This document shows positions 16,612 through 26,516 of a stretch of DNA of 64,000 nt, piece by piece. Within the stretch, counting starts at the first letter, position 1. The number at the start of each line of letters is the position of its first letter. Source of the DNA: Prolixibacteraceae bacterium UBA6029 (GTDB lineage Bacteria > Bacteroidota > Bacteroidia > Bacteroidales > Prolixibacteraceae); contig DIZL01000070.1 of assembly GCA_002429385.1 (NCBI GenBank), positions 1-64,000 on the forward strand, given 5' to 3'. The translations under genes were made by a program, and so were the position numbers. Below the pieces are notes generated by a model. It did no database searches, was not told the origin of the DNA, and worked only from the letters and a program-made list of their open reading frames with translations.

Positions 16612-17159
16612 TAAAATCAATGAAAGATGAAGATTTCGGGGATAATGAATCTCTCGAACTCTTGAAAAGGTCAGGAGGCAATGTCTTTCTGAGCAGTATT
16701 GATAATCTTCTGAACTGGGGACGTTCAAACTCGGTTTGGCCACTCACCTTTGCAACAAGCTGTTGCGGAATTGAGATGATGGCCGCCGGTGCTTCGCGTC
16801 ACGACTTTGCCCGTTTTGGAATTGAAGTTTATCGCGCTTCGCCCCGTCAGGCAGATGTGATCGTTGTTGCCGGAACCATCGTTCATAAGATGGTACCGAT
16901 ATTAAAACGACTGTACGACCAGATGCCTGACCCTAAATATGTAATTGCCATGGGTGCCTGCGCTATTTCGGGAGGGCCATTCTTTTACAATAGCTATTCG
17001 GTTGTACGTGGTGTCGATCATGTTATTCCGGTTGATGTTTACATTCCTGGGTGTCCACCACGTCCGGAAGCATTGCTTTACGGAGTAATGCAGCTTCAGC
17101 GGAAGATCAAGGGTGAATCAGTGACCAATCCGGCCGATCAAACCGATAGACTACTTTAA
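16602..17159 (+). CDS. nuoB: NADH-quinone oxidoreductase subunit B
   Basis: Carries cluster N2, the last iron-sulfur centre before quinone. The four cysteine ligands are visible in TSCCGIEMMA, MGACAISGG and VPGCPPRPE. The frame is open from 16581, but I place the start at ATG 16602 because GGAG lies seven bases before it (16591-16594). That gives 185 residues and an 10-base overlap with nuoA, suggesting translational coupling. ATG 16620 is a weaker alternative. Confidence 0.96.
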   Translation: MGVIKSMKDEDFGDNESLELLKRSGGNVFLSSIDNLLNWGRSNSVWPLTFATSCCGIEMMAAGASRHDFARFGIEVYRASPRQADVIVVAGTIVHKMVPILKRLYDQMPDPKYVIAMGACAISGGPFFYNSYSVVRGVDHVIPVDVYIPGCPPRPEALLYGVMQLQRKIKGESVTNPADQTDRLL

Positions 17160-17170
17160 TTACAAATTCT

Positions 17171-17629
17171 ATGCTGAATAAACAGGAATTAACCGATATT
17201 ATCAGGAGCCTTATACCTGAAACCGAGTTTCCGGATGGAACTCAATTGTTGGAAGTTATTGTTCCGGCTGAAAAATACTTCTCTTTGGTTGAAAAACTGA
17301 AATCGGATCAGAAACTGTCCTTTAATTATTTAATTAGCCAGACTGCTGTAGATTTTCTAAGTCACATGACAGTAGTTTGTCATCTGGAATCAGTTGAATT
17401 CAGACACCTGATCGTGGTGAAAGTCTTGCTGACCGATCGTGAAAATCCGACCATTGACAGTTTAACCGCCTTGTATCCTACTGCCGAATATTTTGAACGC
17501 GAAATATTTGACTTGTTTGGAATCCGGTTTAACAATCACCCAAACCTGAAACGTCTTTTTCTGGAAGATGATTATGGATATCCTCTTCGTAAAGACTTCA
17601 GGGACGAAATAAATATCATTGAACGTTAA
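17171..17629 (+). CDS. nuoC: NADH-quinone oxidoreductase subunit C
   Basis: A 152-residue peripheral-arm subunit (30-kDa type) that packs against NuoD. The signature region is EREIFDLFGIRFNNHPNLKRL, ending in YPLRKDF. Here nuoC and nuoD are separate genes; several relatives and the enterobacteria have them fused. It lies 11 bases after nuoB. Confidence 0.96.
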   Translation: MLNKQELTDIIRSLIPETEFPDGTQLLEVIVPAEKYFSLVEKLKSDQKLSFNYLISQTAVDFLSHMTVVCHLESVEFRHLIVVKVLLTDRENPTIDSLTALYPTAEYFEREIFDLFGIRFNNHPNLKRLFLEDDYGYPLRKDFRDEINIIER

Positions 17630-17639
17630 AACTCAATTT

Positions 17640-18767
17640 ATGAGTGAAGAAATTATAAAAGATGTGATGGTTGGGGAAAATGAGGACTATATCATCAATA
17701 TGGGTCCGCAACATCCTTCAACTCACGGAGTATTAAGGTTGGAGGTTTGCCTGAAAGGTGAAACGGTTAAATATCTGATACCACATATCGGCTATATTCA
17801 CCGTGGAATAGAGAAAATGTGCGAGGCAGACACTTACCAGCAATTGATTCACCTGACCGACCGGATGGATTACCTGTCGGCTCACATGAATAACGAGGCA
17901 GTTTGTCTTTGTGTTGAAGATGCTTTACAGGTCGAAATTCCCGAACGGGTTAAATATATACGTACCATTCTGGATGAGTTAAACCGCATTGCCTCACATC
18001 AACTTTGGTGGTGTGCATTTGGGATGGACCTGGGTGCCTTAACCAGTTTTTTCTATGGCCTTCGGGACCGGGAACATATTCTGGATATTTTTGAAGAGTC
18101 CTTCGGATCCAGATTACTGCATAGTTTTGTTATGCCGGGTGGATTAATGCACGATGTTCACCCTAACTTTCAGAAAAGAACCAAAGAGTTCATCAAATAC
18201 TTCCGAAAAAAACTCCCTGAATACGACCAACTTTTAACTGGCAATATTATTTTTCAGAATCGTGCCAAAGGCATTGGTTACATGAGCCGTGAAACCGCCA
18301 TTGGCTATGGAGTTACCGGTCCATCAGGCAGGGGTTCAAACTTTGCCTGCGATGTTCGTAAAATCGCACCATACGGAGCCTACGATAAAGTACAGTTTAA
18401 TGAGATTCTGGGAACAGGTTGCGATACATTTGCACGTTATCAGGTCAGAATGGCCGAGATGTGGGAGTCGATGAATATCATCGAACAACTGATTGATAAC
18501 ATTCCAGAAGGTGATTACACTGCCAAGATGAAACCCATCATCAAACTTCCTGCAGGAGAGTATTTTCGTAGAGTTGAAACTGCCCGTGGCGAACTTGCTG
18601 TATACGTGGTGAGTGATGGTAATAAAACACCTTACCGTATGAAATTCCGCACGCCAAACTTCAGCAACCTATTTGTTTTGAATACGCTGGCCTCCGGACA
18701 TAAAATAGCCGACCTGATTGCCATCAGCGGTTCGCTTGATCTTGTAATTCCTGATATTGACCGATAA
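17640..18767 (+). CDS. nuoD: NADH-quinone oxidoreductase subunit D
   Basis: The 49-kDa subunit that forms the quinone cavity with NuoB. Conserved sequence: MGPQHPSTHGVLRLE near the N-terminus (the quinone-site His lies here), then YIHRGIEKMCE, and a C-terminus ending DLVIPDIDR as expected for the hydrogenase-like fold. I use the ATG at 17640 (MSEEIIKDVM) rather than the upstream TTG at 17619 inside the nuoC end. This leaves a 10-base gap to nuoC. Length 375 residues. Confidence 0.96.
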   Translation: MSEEIIKDVMVGENEDYIINMGPQHPSTHGVLRLEVCLKGETVKYLIPHIGYIHRGIEKMCEADTYQQLIHLTDRMDYLSAHMNNEAVCLCVEDALQVEIPERVKYIRTILDELNRIASHQLWWCAFGMDLGALTSFFYGLRDREHILDIFEESFGSRLLHSFVMPGGLMHDVHPNFQKRTKEFIKYFRKKLPEYDQLLTGNIIFQNRAKGIGYMSRETAIGYGVTGPSGRGSNFACDVRKIAPYGAYDKVQFNEILGTGCDTFARYQVRMAEMWESMNIIEQLIDNIPEGDYTAKMKPIIKLPAGEYFRRVETARGELAVYVVSDGNKTPYRMKFRTPNFSNLFVLNTLASGHKIADLIAISGSLDLVIPDIDR

Positions 18768-19868
18768 ATGAACACAAATATGTCATCAAACTTGTACGAC
18801 TTTTCGACTCTTACCGGCTCAATTCATGCTGCTTTATCAGGCATGATGTCGTCCGGTTGGGTTGTTTTTACTGAGCTGGTTCTCATCGGACTACTTTTTC
18901 TTTTGTTTTATGCCTTGCTCGGACTGTTCCTCGTATACCTGGAACGCAAAGTCTGCGCGATCATTCAGAATAGGGTTGGTCCAAACCGAGTTGGAAAATG
19001 GGGACTGTTGCAAACTATTGCCGATTTAATTAAGTTGTTGCTAAAAGAATTAATCCCGATTCGTAAAGCAGATCCAATTCTTTTCAATCTGGCGCCTTTC
19101 ATAGTTATTCTTGCCTCTTTCATGGCTATGGCTGCATTACCATTTGCCAAGGGGCTGCAGGCGGTAGATTTTAACATAGGAGTATTTTACGTGATGGCTG
19201 TATCCTCTCTTGGAGTTGTGGGAATTTTACTTGCAGGCTGGTCGAGTAACAGCAAATACTCCTTAATTGGTGCCATCCGTAGTGGTGCGCAGATTGTGAG
19301 TTACGAACTTTCGGTTGGACTTTCTATTCTAGCCATCGTAGTTTTTTCGGGAACCATGCAGCTTTCCGGAATAGTTGAAAGCCAGGCCGATGGATGGTGG
19401 CTTTTTAAAGGTCACATACCTGCATTAATTGCATTTGTGATTTTCCTGATTGCCAGTACAGCTGAAATTAACCGTGGACCATTCGATTTGGCTGAAGCTG
19501 AATCAGAATTAACTGCAGGATTCCACACGGAATATTCAGGTATCAAATTCGCATTTTTCTTCCTGGCCGAATATATTAACATGTTTATTGTTGCAGCCAT
19601 TGGTGCCACTGTATTTTTAGGCGGCTGGATGCCCTTTCATATCGGCAACTGGGAAGGATTCAATCATATCATGAACTACATTCCTTCGATAGTATGGTTT
19701 TTTCTGAAGACCTTCTTTATCGTTTATCTGATTATGTGGTTCAAATGGACATTTCCACGTTTGCGAATCGACCAGTTGCTGACTCTCGAGTGGAAATATC
19801 TTTTACCAATCAGTTTGGTCAACATTGTATTCATTGCCTTTATCGTCCTGATGGGCTGGCATTTTTAA
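18768..19868 (+). CDS. nuoH: NADH-quinone oxidoreductase subunit H
   Basis: Membrane subunit joining the peripheral arm to the proton pumps and lining the quinone entry. Eight or so hydrophobic helices are visible. Conserved segments: YLERKVCAIIQNRVGPNRVG after the first helix and EINRGPFDLAEAESELTAGF, which carries the acidic loop residues. The ATG follows the nuoD stop directly. 366 residues, with about 20 extra N-terminal residues before the first helix. Confidence 0.97.
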   Translation: MNTNMSSNLYDFSTLTGSIHAALSGMMSSGWVVFTELVLIGLLFLLFYALLGLFLVYLERKVCAIIQNRVGPNRVGKWGLLQTIADLIKLLLKELIPIRKADPILFNLAPFIVILASFMAMAALPFAKGLQAVDFNIGVFYVMAVSSLGVVGILLAGWSSNSKYSLIGAIRSGAQIVSYELSVGLSILAIVVFSGTMQLSGIVESQADGWWLFKGHIPALIAFVIFLIASTAEINRGPFDLAEAESELTAGFHTEYSGIKFAFFFLAEYINMFIVAAIGATVFLGGWMPFHIGNWEGFNHIMNYIPSIVWFFLKTFFIVYLIMWFKWTFPRLRIDQLLTLEWKYLLPISLVNIVFIAFIVLMGWHF

Positions 19869-19881
19869 TAAAACAGCTGAA

Positions 19882-20364
19882 ATGAATAGTATAATAGAAT
19901 ATTTTACCGACTTATTTAAGGGACTTTCCTCGCTGTGGGCTGGTATGCGCGTGACCGGGAAATACTTTATCAGTCCGGGGGCAATTGTAACCCAGCAGTA
20001 TCCTGAAAACCGCAAAACCCTGAAAATGGAAGACCGGTTTAAGGGTGAGATCATCATGCCTCACGACGAAAACAACCAACATGCCTGTACAGGCTGCGGA
20101 ATCTGTGAGATGAACTGCCCAAACGGTTCCATCGAAATTATAACCGATCGGGTTCCAAATGCAGAAGGTAAGCTGGAACGGGTAATCGATAAACACATTT
20201 ATCATCTTTCGATGTGCACCTTCTGTGGATTATGTGTAAAAACATGTCCTTCGAACGCATTGGCCTTTGGGCAGAAATTTGAACATGCCGTATTCGACCG
20301 CAGTAAACTCACTAAAGTTTTAAATCAGCCTGGTTCTTCACTTAAAAAGGAGGCTAAAAAATGA
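19882..20364 (+). CDS. nuoI: NADH-quinone oxidoreductase subunit I
   Basis: Holds the two 4Fe-4S clusters N6a and N6b that pass electrons to NuoB. Both ligand sets are complete: CTGCGICEMNCP and CTFCGLCVKTCP, in a 160-residue protein. Because the operon has no NuoE, F or G, this ferredoxin-like subunit is the outermost redox subunit encoded here and a likely docking point for an outside electron donor (inference). It overlaps nuoJ by four bases. Confidence 0.96.
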   Translation: MNSIIEYFTDLFKGLSSLWAGMRVTGKYFISPGAIVTQQYPENRKTLKMEDRFKGEIIMPHDENNQHACTGCGICEMNCPNGSIEIITDRVPNAEGKLERVIDKHIYHLSMCTFCGLCVKTCPSNALAFGQKFEHAVFDRSKLTKVLNQPGSSLKKEAKK

Positions 20365-20885
20365 GTATGAACGTATTAATGTTTTACCTGTTTTCAGGAA
20401 TTATCCTGATTTTCTCACTTCTTTCGATTACCACACGAAGAATCTTAAGAGCAGCCGTTTACCTTTTGTTTGTGCTGGTTGCAACTTCTGGTCTCTATTT
20501 TATGCTAAAATACCAGTTTATGGCAGCCGTACAGTTGACCTTGTATGCCGGCGGTATTGTTGTTCTGATCATTTTCAGTATTCTGTTAACGCATCACATA
20601 ACTCATCGTTTTAAACATCCAAACTTAACTAAATTATTGATGGGTATTGGAGCAACAACTGTTGGAATCGGATTGGTTATTACAACGATACTCTCCCACT
20701 CTTTTAAGGCCGGAACTGCTCCGGAACTGCCTGTTGATATGACAGTGATAGGAAATCAGTTGCTTAGCACCGGAAAAAACGGATACATTTTACCGTTTGA
20801 ATTGATCAGTATTTTATTACTGGCAGCAATGATTGCAGCAATTGTTATTGCAAAAAAGGAAAATAACAAAAACTCAGAGATATGA
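20361..20885 (+). CDS. nuoJ: NADH-quinone oxidoreductase subunit J
   Basis: A 174-residue membrane subunit with five helices. The third helix region QFMAAVQLTLYAGGIVVLIIF contains the conserved pi-bulge segment (YAGGI-V). A variable loop lies before the final helix. The gene overlaps nuoI by four bases and nuoK by four bases (ATGA), so the three are probably translationally coupled. Confidence 0.95.
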   Translation: MSMNVLMFYLFSGIILIFSLLSITTRRILRAAVYLLFVLVATSGLYFMLKYQFMAAVQLTLYAGGIVVLIIFSILLTHHITHRFKHPNLTKLLMGIGATTVGIGLVITTILSHSFKAGTAPELPVDMTVIGNQLLSTGKNGYILPFELISILLLAAMIAAIVIAKKENNKNSEI

Positions 20886-21199
20886 TTCAGGGAATTCCTC
20901 TCGAACACTTTTTAATCGTTAGCACGATTATGTTTTTCATCGGAGTTTGCGGTTTCATTATTCGCCGCAACCTGATTACGATGTTGATGGCCATTGAGCT
21001 CATCCTGAATTCGGTCAATATCAATTTCGTGGTTTTCAACCGCTACCTTTATCCCGATCAATTGCAGGGACAATTCTTTTCACTGTTCGTTGTTGGTATT
21101 GCAGCTGCTGAAGCATCGGTCGCCATCGCTCTGATCATCAACATTTACAGAAACATGAAGAACATTGAAGTTGAAAATGTAAATGAAATGAAATACTAA
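20882..21199 (+). CDS. nuoK: NADH-quinone oxidoreductase subunit K
   Basis: A 105-residue, three-helix membrane subunit related to MrpC. It contains the two conserved membrane glutamates in LMAIELILNSVNINF and AAAEASVAIALIINIY, which belong to the central proton channel. A short charged C-terminal tail ends it. It overlaps nuoJ by four bases and precedes nuoL by 12. Confidence 0.96.
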   Translation: MIQGIPLEHFLIVSTIMFFIGVCGFIIRRNLITMLMAIELILNSVNINFVVFNRYLYPDQLQGQFFSLFVVGIAAAEASVAIALIINIYRNMKNIEVENVNEMKY

Positions 21200-21211
21200 A
21201 ATTTAAGAGCA

Positions 21212-23128
21212 ATGACAGGATATACATATACTATATTCATTATACTGATTCCGCTGGTAATGTTTTTGGTTACCGGTTTACTGGGAATGAAATGGAAACC
21301 AATTGTTTCAGGAATATTGGGAACAATCGGAATGGGAATTGCATGGACCCTTTCACTAATTACCGCAGGCAGCTACTTCTTTGGTACACATGGCGCTGAA
21401 GGATTTCAGGCTATCATTCCTTTCGAAATTAAGTGGCTACAGTTTACCGAGACCCTGATTATTAAGATGGGCATTCTGCTTGATCCAATTTCGGTGATGA
21501 TGTTAGTTGTGGTAACTACCATTTCGTTTATGGTTCATATTTACAGTTTGGGTTATATGAAAGGCGAAGGCGGTTTTGCACGTTTCTATTCATTTTTATC
21601 ACTGTTTACTTTTGCGATGCTTGGACTGGTTATTGCAACCAATATTTTCCAGATGTATATTTTCTGGGAATTGGTAGGTGTTAGCTCATTCCTTTTGATC
21701 GGATTCTACTATCAAAAACCATCGGCGGTAGCTGCTGCGAAAAAAGCATTTATTGTTACCCGGTTCGCGGATTTAGGCTTCCTGATTGGCATCCTGATAC
21801 TTTCGTTTGTTACAGGAACCTTTGATTTCGCCAAACTGACTGAACCCGGAACAACAATTTTCGCAAGCGCTGCATCAATGAGTTTTATGGGTATTTCGGC
21901 AATGACCTGGGCTATGACTCTGATGTTTATCGGAGGTGCAGGTAAATCGGCCATGTTCCCGTTACACATCTGGTTACCCGATGCAATGGAAGGTCCAACT
22001 CCGGTTTCGGCATTAATACATGCTGCGACCATGGTTGTTGCCGGTGTATTTCTGGTTGCCCGTATGTTCCCTGTGATACATTTTCAGGCTCCGGCCACGC
22101 AGGAAATAATTGCTTATGTTGGTGGATTTACTTCACTGTTTGCTGCGGTAATCGCCATTACACAATACGATATTAAACGCATTCTGGCTTTCTCGACCTT
22201 GTCGCAACTTGGTTATATGATGTTGAGTCTGGGTGTTTCGGGATACGGTGGCGAAGAAGGCCTGGGATACATGGCTTCCATGTTTCACCTATTTACACAC
22301 GCCATGTTTAAAGCATTGCTTTTCTTAGGCGCAGGTTCAATTATTCATGCTGTTCATTCAAATTTAATGCAGGATATGGGGGGGTTACGGAAGTATCTTC
22401 CGATTACTCACATTACTTTTCTGATAGCTTGTTTAGCTATTTCTGGTATTCCGCCATTCGCCGGATTTTTCAGTAAAGATGAAATTTTGGTTGCAGCTTT
22501 AGAGCATAACAAATTATTGTTTGCCGTTGAGTATATCGTTGCCGGGTTGACTGCTTTCTACATGTTCCGTCTGTATTTCGGAGTATTCTGGGGAAAGGAT
22601 CAGCATTACCATCACACGCCTCACGAGAGCCCGATGACCATGGCTATTCCATTGATGTTTTTGGCATTCATGTCTATCTTCTCAGGATTTTTACCTTTCC
22701 ACAATTTGATAACATCAGATAAAATGGGTTTTGAAACCCATACAGACCTTATGGTTGCTATTCCTTCTGTTTTGATTGGAGTACTCGGAATTGCAATGGC
22801 ATGGATCCTCTATAAAAAAGAAAGCGTCGTTCCTGCTAAAATGGCAAAGAGTTGGGGAATTTTATACACTGCTACCTATAACAAATTCTATTTCGACGAA
22901 ATCTATTTGTTTGTAACCCGGAAGATCATCTTCAATTACATATCAAGGCCTATTGCCTGGTTCGACCGTCACATCATCGATGCATTTATGGTTGGAATCG
23001 GTTTGGTTACGGAGAAGGTATCCTATCAGATCAAGGGGATGCAATCAGGACAATTGCAGCATTATGCATTTGCTTTCGTTGCCGGTACGTTAGCAATAGC
23101 GCTTTCGATGATATATCTTTTGATGTAG
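21212..23128 (+). CDS. nuoL: NADH-quinone oxidoreductase subunit L
   Basis: Distal antiporter-like pump subunit of 638 residues with about 16 helices. Key parts: FWELVGVSSFLLIGFYY (conserved Glu), FIGGAGKSAMFPLHIWLPDAM (conserved Lys), and HAATMVVAGVFLVARM. The long amphipathic lateral helix is expected in the C-terminal third, where the sequence turns charged (ILYKKESVVPAKMAKSWG) before a final membrane segment. Normal length for the family. Confidence 0.97.
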   Translation: MTGYTYTIFIILIPLVMFLVTGLLGMKWKPIVSGILGTIGMGIAWTLSLITAGSYFFGTHGAEGFQAIIPFEIKWLQFTETLIIKMGILLDPISVMMLVVVTTISFMVHIYSLGYMKGEGGFARFYSFLSLFTFAMLGLVIATNIFQMYIFWELVGVSSFLLIGFYYQKPSAVAAAKKAFIVTRFADLGFLIGILILSFVTGTFDFAKLTEPGTTIFASAASMSFMGISAMTWAMTLMFIGGAGKSAMFPLHIWLPDAMEGPTPVSALIHAATMVVAGVFLVARMFPVIHFQAPATQEIIAYVGGFTSLFAAVIAITQYDIKRILAFSTLSQLGYMMLSLGVSGYGGEEGLGYMASMFHLFTHAMFKALLFLGAGSIIHAVHSNLMQDMGGLRKYLPITHITFLIACLAISGIPPFAGFFSKDEILVAALEHNKLLFAVEYIVAGLTAFYMFRLYFGVFWGKDQHYHHTPHESPMTMAIPLMFLAFMSIFSGFLPFHNLITSDKMGFETHTDLMVAIPSVLIGVLGIAMAWILYKKESVVPAKMAKSWGILYTATYNKFYFDEIYLFVTRKIIFNYISRPIAWFDRHIIDAFMVGIGLVTEKVSYQIKGMQSGQLQHYAFAFVAGTLAIALSMIYLLM

Positions 23129-23173
23129 AGAATTGAATATCTGATAAGAAACAAAAATTTAAAATATACAAAA

Positions 23174-24679
23174 GTGAATATTCTAACTTTATTGGTCTTA
23201 ATCCCGGTTCTCACCATGATCGGAGTCCTTTTTACCAAGGATTATAAAGGTGCCCGGCTCGTTTCGGCAATCGGAATGGGAGTGGAACTTATAGCAACAG
23301 TTTATCTGGTGCTTGCTTACCTTGCTGCACGAAAAACCGGGATGATGCACGAGATGCTATTTACTTCTGACTTCATATGGTACCCTAGCCTGAACATTCA
23401 TTTTGCTTTCGGTGTCGATGGAATTGCTGTAGCCATGATTGGTCTTACTTCAATTGTGATTTTTGCAGGTATTTTTGCTTCCTGGGAACTTCAATTCCTG
23501 ACAAAGGAGTTTTTTGTATCGCTTATATTGCTTGTCACAGCAGTTTACGGGTTCTTTATTTCACTCGACCTGTTTACCATGTTCCTCTTTTACGAATTGG
23601 CACTGATCCCAATGTATCTGCTTATTGGTCTCTGGGGAACAGGGCCTAAAGAAAAATCGGCCATGAAACTAACTTTGATGTTGATGGCAGGTTCTGCTTT
23701 GATTATGGTTGGTATTTTAGGTCTTTACTACAATTCGGCTCCTGGTGGAGGCCCACTTACTTTTAATATTATTGAAATCTCCAAAATAAATATTCCGGTT
23801 GCAGCACAACGCTTCTTCTTTCCTTTCGCTTTTATTGGATTTGGAATACTTGGAGCATTGTTTCCTTTCCATACCTGGTCACCTGATGGTCACGCTTCGG
23901 CACCAACAGCAGTTTCAATGCTTCATGCCGGGGTATTAATGAAACTGGGAGGATATGGATGCTTCCGCGTAGCAATGTTCCTGATGCCCCAGGCTGCAAA
24001 AGAAATGGCCTGGATTTTCATTATCCTGACAACGATTAGTGTGGTTTACGGAGCTTTCAGCGCCATTTGGCAAAACGACCTTAAATTCATCAATGCTTAC
24101 TCATCTGTAAGCCATTGCGGACTGGTAATTTTTGCCTTGCTGATGATGAATCAAACAGCTATGGACGGAGCAATCCTTCAAATGATTTCACACGGTTTGA
24201 TGACTGCCCTCTTCTTTGCCCTGATTGGAATGATTTATGGACGTACTCACACCCGTGACATTCGCGAAATGGGTGGTTTAATGAAAGTTATCCCATTTCT
24301 TGCAGTAGTGTATATGATCGCAGGGTTTGCCTCCTTGGGTCTTCCCGGACTAAGCGGTTTCGTGGCAGAAATGACTGTTTTTGTCGGTTCATTTCAACAT
24401 CAGGATATATTTCATCGTGTCGTTACAGTAATCGTTGCTTCTTCGATCGTTATTACTGCAGTATATATTTTAAAAGTCGTTGGAATGTTGCTTCTTGGCC
24501 CATTGAAAGATCAGCATCATGCACATTTGGAAGATGCCAAATGGTACGAAAAACTGAGCACAGTTACACTTGTGTTGGCTGTTGCAGCCATTGGTATTGC
24601 ACCACTTTGGTTGTCTGACACTATTGTAGCAAGTTTAAAACCGATTGTTACACGTTTGGCTACAGTCATTCCTTTTTAA
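23174..24679 (+). CDS. nuoM: NADH-quinone oxidoreductase subunit M
   Basis: Antiporter-like pump subunit, 501 residues, about 14 helices. Visible landmarks are FLFYELALIPMYLLIGLWG (conserved Glu), GALFPFHTWSPDGHASAP, and the lysine-containing INAYSSVSHCGLV. The start is GTG at 23174, the only plausible start after a 45-base gap from nuoL. Confidence 0.97.
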   Translation: MNILTLLVLIPVLTMIGVLFTKDYKGARLVSAIGMGVELIATVYLVLAYLAARKTGMMHEMLFTSDFIWYPSLNIHFAFGVDGIAVAMIGLTSIVIFAGIFASWELQFLTKEFFVSLILLVTAVYGFFISLDLFTMFLFYELALIPMYLLIGLWGTGPKEKSAMKLTLMLMAGSALIMVGILGLYYNSAPGGGPLTFNIIEISKINIPVAAQRFFFPFAFIGFGILGALFPFHTWSPDGHASAPTAVSMLHAGVLMKLGGYGCFRVAMFLMPQAAKEMAWIFIILTTISVVYGAFSAIWQNDLKFINAYSSVSHCGLVIFALLMMNQTAMDGAILQMISHGLMTALFFALIGMIYGRTHTRDIREMGGLMKVIPFLAVVYMIAGFASLGLPGLSGFVAEMTVFVGSFQHQDIFHRVVTVIVASSIVITAVYILKVVGMLLLGPLKDQHHAHLEDAKWYEKLSTVTLVLAVAAIGIAPLWLSDTIVASLKPIVTRLATVIPF

Positions 24680-24709
24680 ATTGAATCAATAAAATAATAC
24701 CGAAAAAAT

Positions 24710-26137
24710 ATGGATCTCGGACAATTTATACTCATGCGCCACGAATTGCTGCTCACTATAGCAGCACTCGCTATTCTGGTTGCTGAAATCTTTACCAGCG
24801 AAAAAAACAAATCAAAAATCATCAATTTCACATTGGTACTTTTCGCTTTGGTTACCTTCATTGGTTTTATTCCCGGAGAAACCGGTAATTTATTTGGTGG
24901 ATCGTTCCAATCGAGCCAACTGACCATTTTGATGAAAAACGTTCTTAATCTGGCTGTGTTGATTGTCTTTCTTCAGGCCGAAGGATGGTTACGGAAACCG
25001 GAAAATGCTGACAAAATCAGTGAATATTTTATCCTGACATTGTCAACACTGATCGGTATGAACTTCATGATTTCAGCTGGTGACTTTCTGATCTTTTACA
25101 TTGGACTCGAAACTGCAACTATCCCGATTGCCGGATTGGCAGCCTTCGACAAATACAAAAGTCAATCAGCTGAAGCAGGTATCAAATTAATCCTGTCCTC
25201 TGCCTTATCTTCAGGAATTCTTTTATTTGGACTTTCGATGATTTACGGAGCAACCGGATCGATCTATTTTGCTGATATCGCAACCAAAGTTCAACCAAAT
25301 GCATTGATCGCACTTGGATTTGTATTCTTTGTGAGCGGAATGGGTTTCAAAATATCGTTGGTGCCTTTCCATTTCTGGACAGCCGACGTTTACGAAGGTG
25401 CTCCAATCAATGTGACTTCATACCTTTCGGTAGTTTCAAAAGGTGCCGCAGCATTTATCTTCACCATCGTTCTGTTCACAGTTTTTAAAAATATTGTGGA
25501 ACTCTGGAGACCTATGATTTATGCGCTGGCTATATGTACAATGACAATTGGTAACCTGTTTGCCATGCGTCAGAACAATATCAAACGATTTCTGGCCTTT
25601 TCATCGATTGCACAAGCCGGTTTTATCCTGTTGGGTATTCTGGGTGCCGGCGAGCTTGGAATGACTGCAATTGTTTATTTCGTACTCGTTTATGTATTCA
25701 CCAACCTTGGAGCATTTGGCGTTGTTGCTGCAATTCACAATGCCTCGGGTGTTGAGACTATTTCAGGATACAAGGGATTATACCAAACAAATCCTAAACT
25801 TGGCCTGCTGATGACCATTTCGTTGTTCTCTTTGGCGGGAATTCCACCAATTGCTGGTTTCTTTGGAAAATTCTTCCTGTTTACAGCAGCTGCCGGAAGC
25901 GGTTATTATATTCTGGTTTTGATCGCTGTATTAAATGCAACCATCTCACTATATTATTATTTGCTGGTGATAAAAGCCATATTTATAGAAAAGAACGAAC
26001 AACCTATTCCTGAATTCCGGAGTTCAAACGCAATGCGAATTGCATTAGTGATGTGTATCGCAGGTGTATTTATCATCGGTTTTGCCAGCGGAATCTTCGA
26101 ATACATCCGTAGCATCAGCAAAATCTTTTTAAACTAA
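24710..26137 (+). CDS. nuoN: NADH-quinone oxidoreductase subunit N
   Basis: The third antiporter-like subunit, 475 residues, about 14 helices. Landmarks: FYIGLETATIPIAGLAAFDKY, SLVPFHFWTADVYEGAP and KRFLAFSSIAQAGFILLG. It is the last recognisable complex I gene; no nuoE, nuoF or nuoG is found upstream or downstream within the window. Confidence 0.97.
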   Translation: MDLGQFILMRHELLLTIAALAILVAEIFTSEKNKSKIINFTLVLFALVTFIGFIPGETGNLFGGSFQSSQLTILMKNVLNLAVLIVFLQAEGWLRKPENADKISEYFILTLSTLIGMNFMISAGDFLIFYIGLETATIPIAGLAAFDKYKSQSAEAGIKLILSSALSSGILLFGLSMIYGATGSIYFADIATKVQPNALIALGFVFFVSGMGFKISLVPFHFWTADVYEGAPINVTSYLSVVSKGAAAFIFTIVLFTVFKNIVELWRPMIYALAICTMTIGNLFAMRQNNIKRFLAFSSIAQAGFILLGILGAGELGMTAIVYFVLVYVFTNLGAFGVVAAIHNASGVETISGYKGLYQTNPKLGLLMTISLFSLAGIPPIAGFFGKFFLFTAAAGSGYYILVLIAVLNATISLYYYLLVIKAIFIEKNEQPIPEFRSSNAMRIALVMCIAGVFIIGFASGIFEYIRSISKIFLN

Positions 26138-26150
26138 TAAGACTCTTAAA

Positions 26151-26474
26151 ATGACCCTAAATAAAGGAAAGCATAACGTAGAAGAAATTGATGGAACTCG
26201 TTGTTCTGTGGTTGAAAAAGGAGCTTCTGCCGATCGTGTTGAATTTCTGAAGAAGTTGCTTGAATTAAATGGATATACCGTAAAATCTGTTGCTGAACCT
26301 GACACATTAACCTTTAAAGTTGGGGTCACTGATATGATATTTAATCCTGTCGTTGATGTTTATGAACGACGCCTGAAATCAAGTTCAGGGAAAAGGGTAA
26401 CACCAGCATACTGGCTTCAGGAATCTGATAAAGAAACAGAAGCAGAAGTGAATTACTGGACTTTCAAAGGTTAA
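26151..26474 (+). CDS. Small protein of unknown function following nuoN
   Basis: A 107-residue soluble protein I cannot name. It has a helix-strand pattern in the middle (RVEFLKKLLELNGYTVKSVAE) and ends YWLQESDKETEAEVNYWTFKG. It starts 13 bases after nuoN and ends just before the operon terminator at 26491, so it is almost certainly cotranscribed with nuo. No membrane segment or redox ligand is visible. A link to complex I is suggested only by position. Confidence 0.7.
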   Translation: MTLNKGKHNVEEIDGTRCSVVEKGASADRVEFLKKLLELNGYTVKSVAEPDTLTFKVGVTDMIFNPVVDVYERRLKSSSGKRVTPAYWLQESDKETEAEVNYWTFKG

Positions 26475-26490
26475 AAATTAGTAAGAAATA

Positions 26491-26516
26491 GAAGAGGGAG
26501 CAAATGCTCCCTTCTT
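26491..26516 (+). terminator. Terminator of the nuo operon
   Basis: GAAGAGGGAGCA-AA-TGCTCCCTTCTTC hairpin 17 bases after the last stop. A nearly identical hairpin occurs at 38046-38073, because the whole segment 26491-27240 resembles the region around 37.2-38.7 kb. It may act in both directions. Confidence 0.75.
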
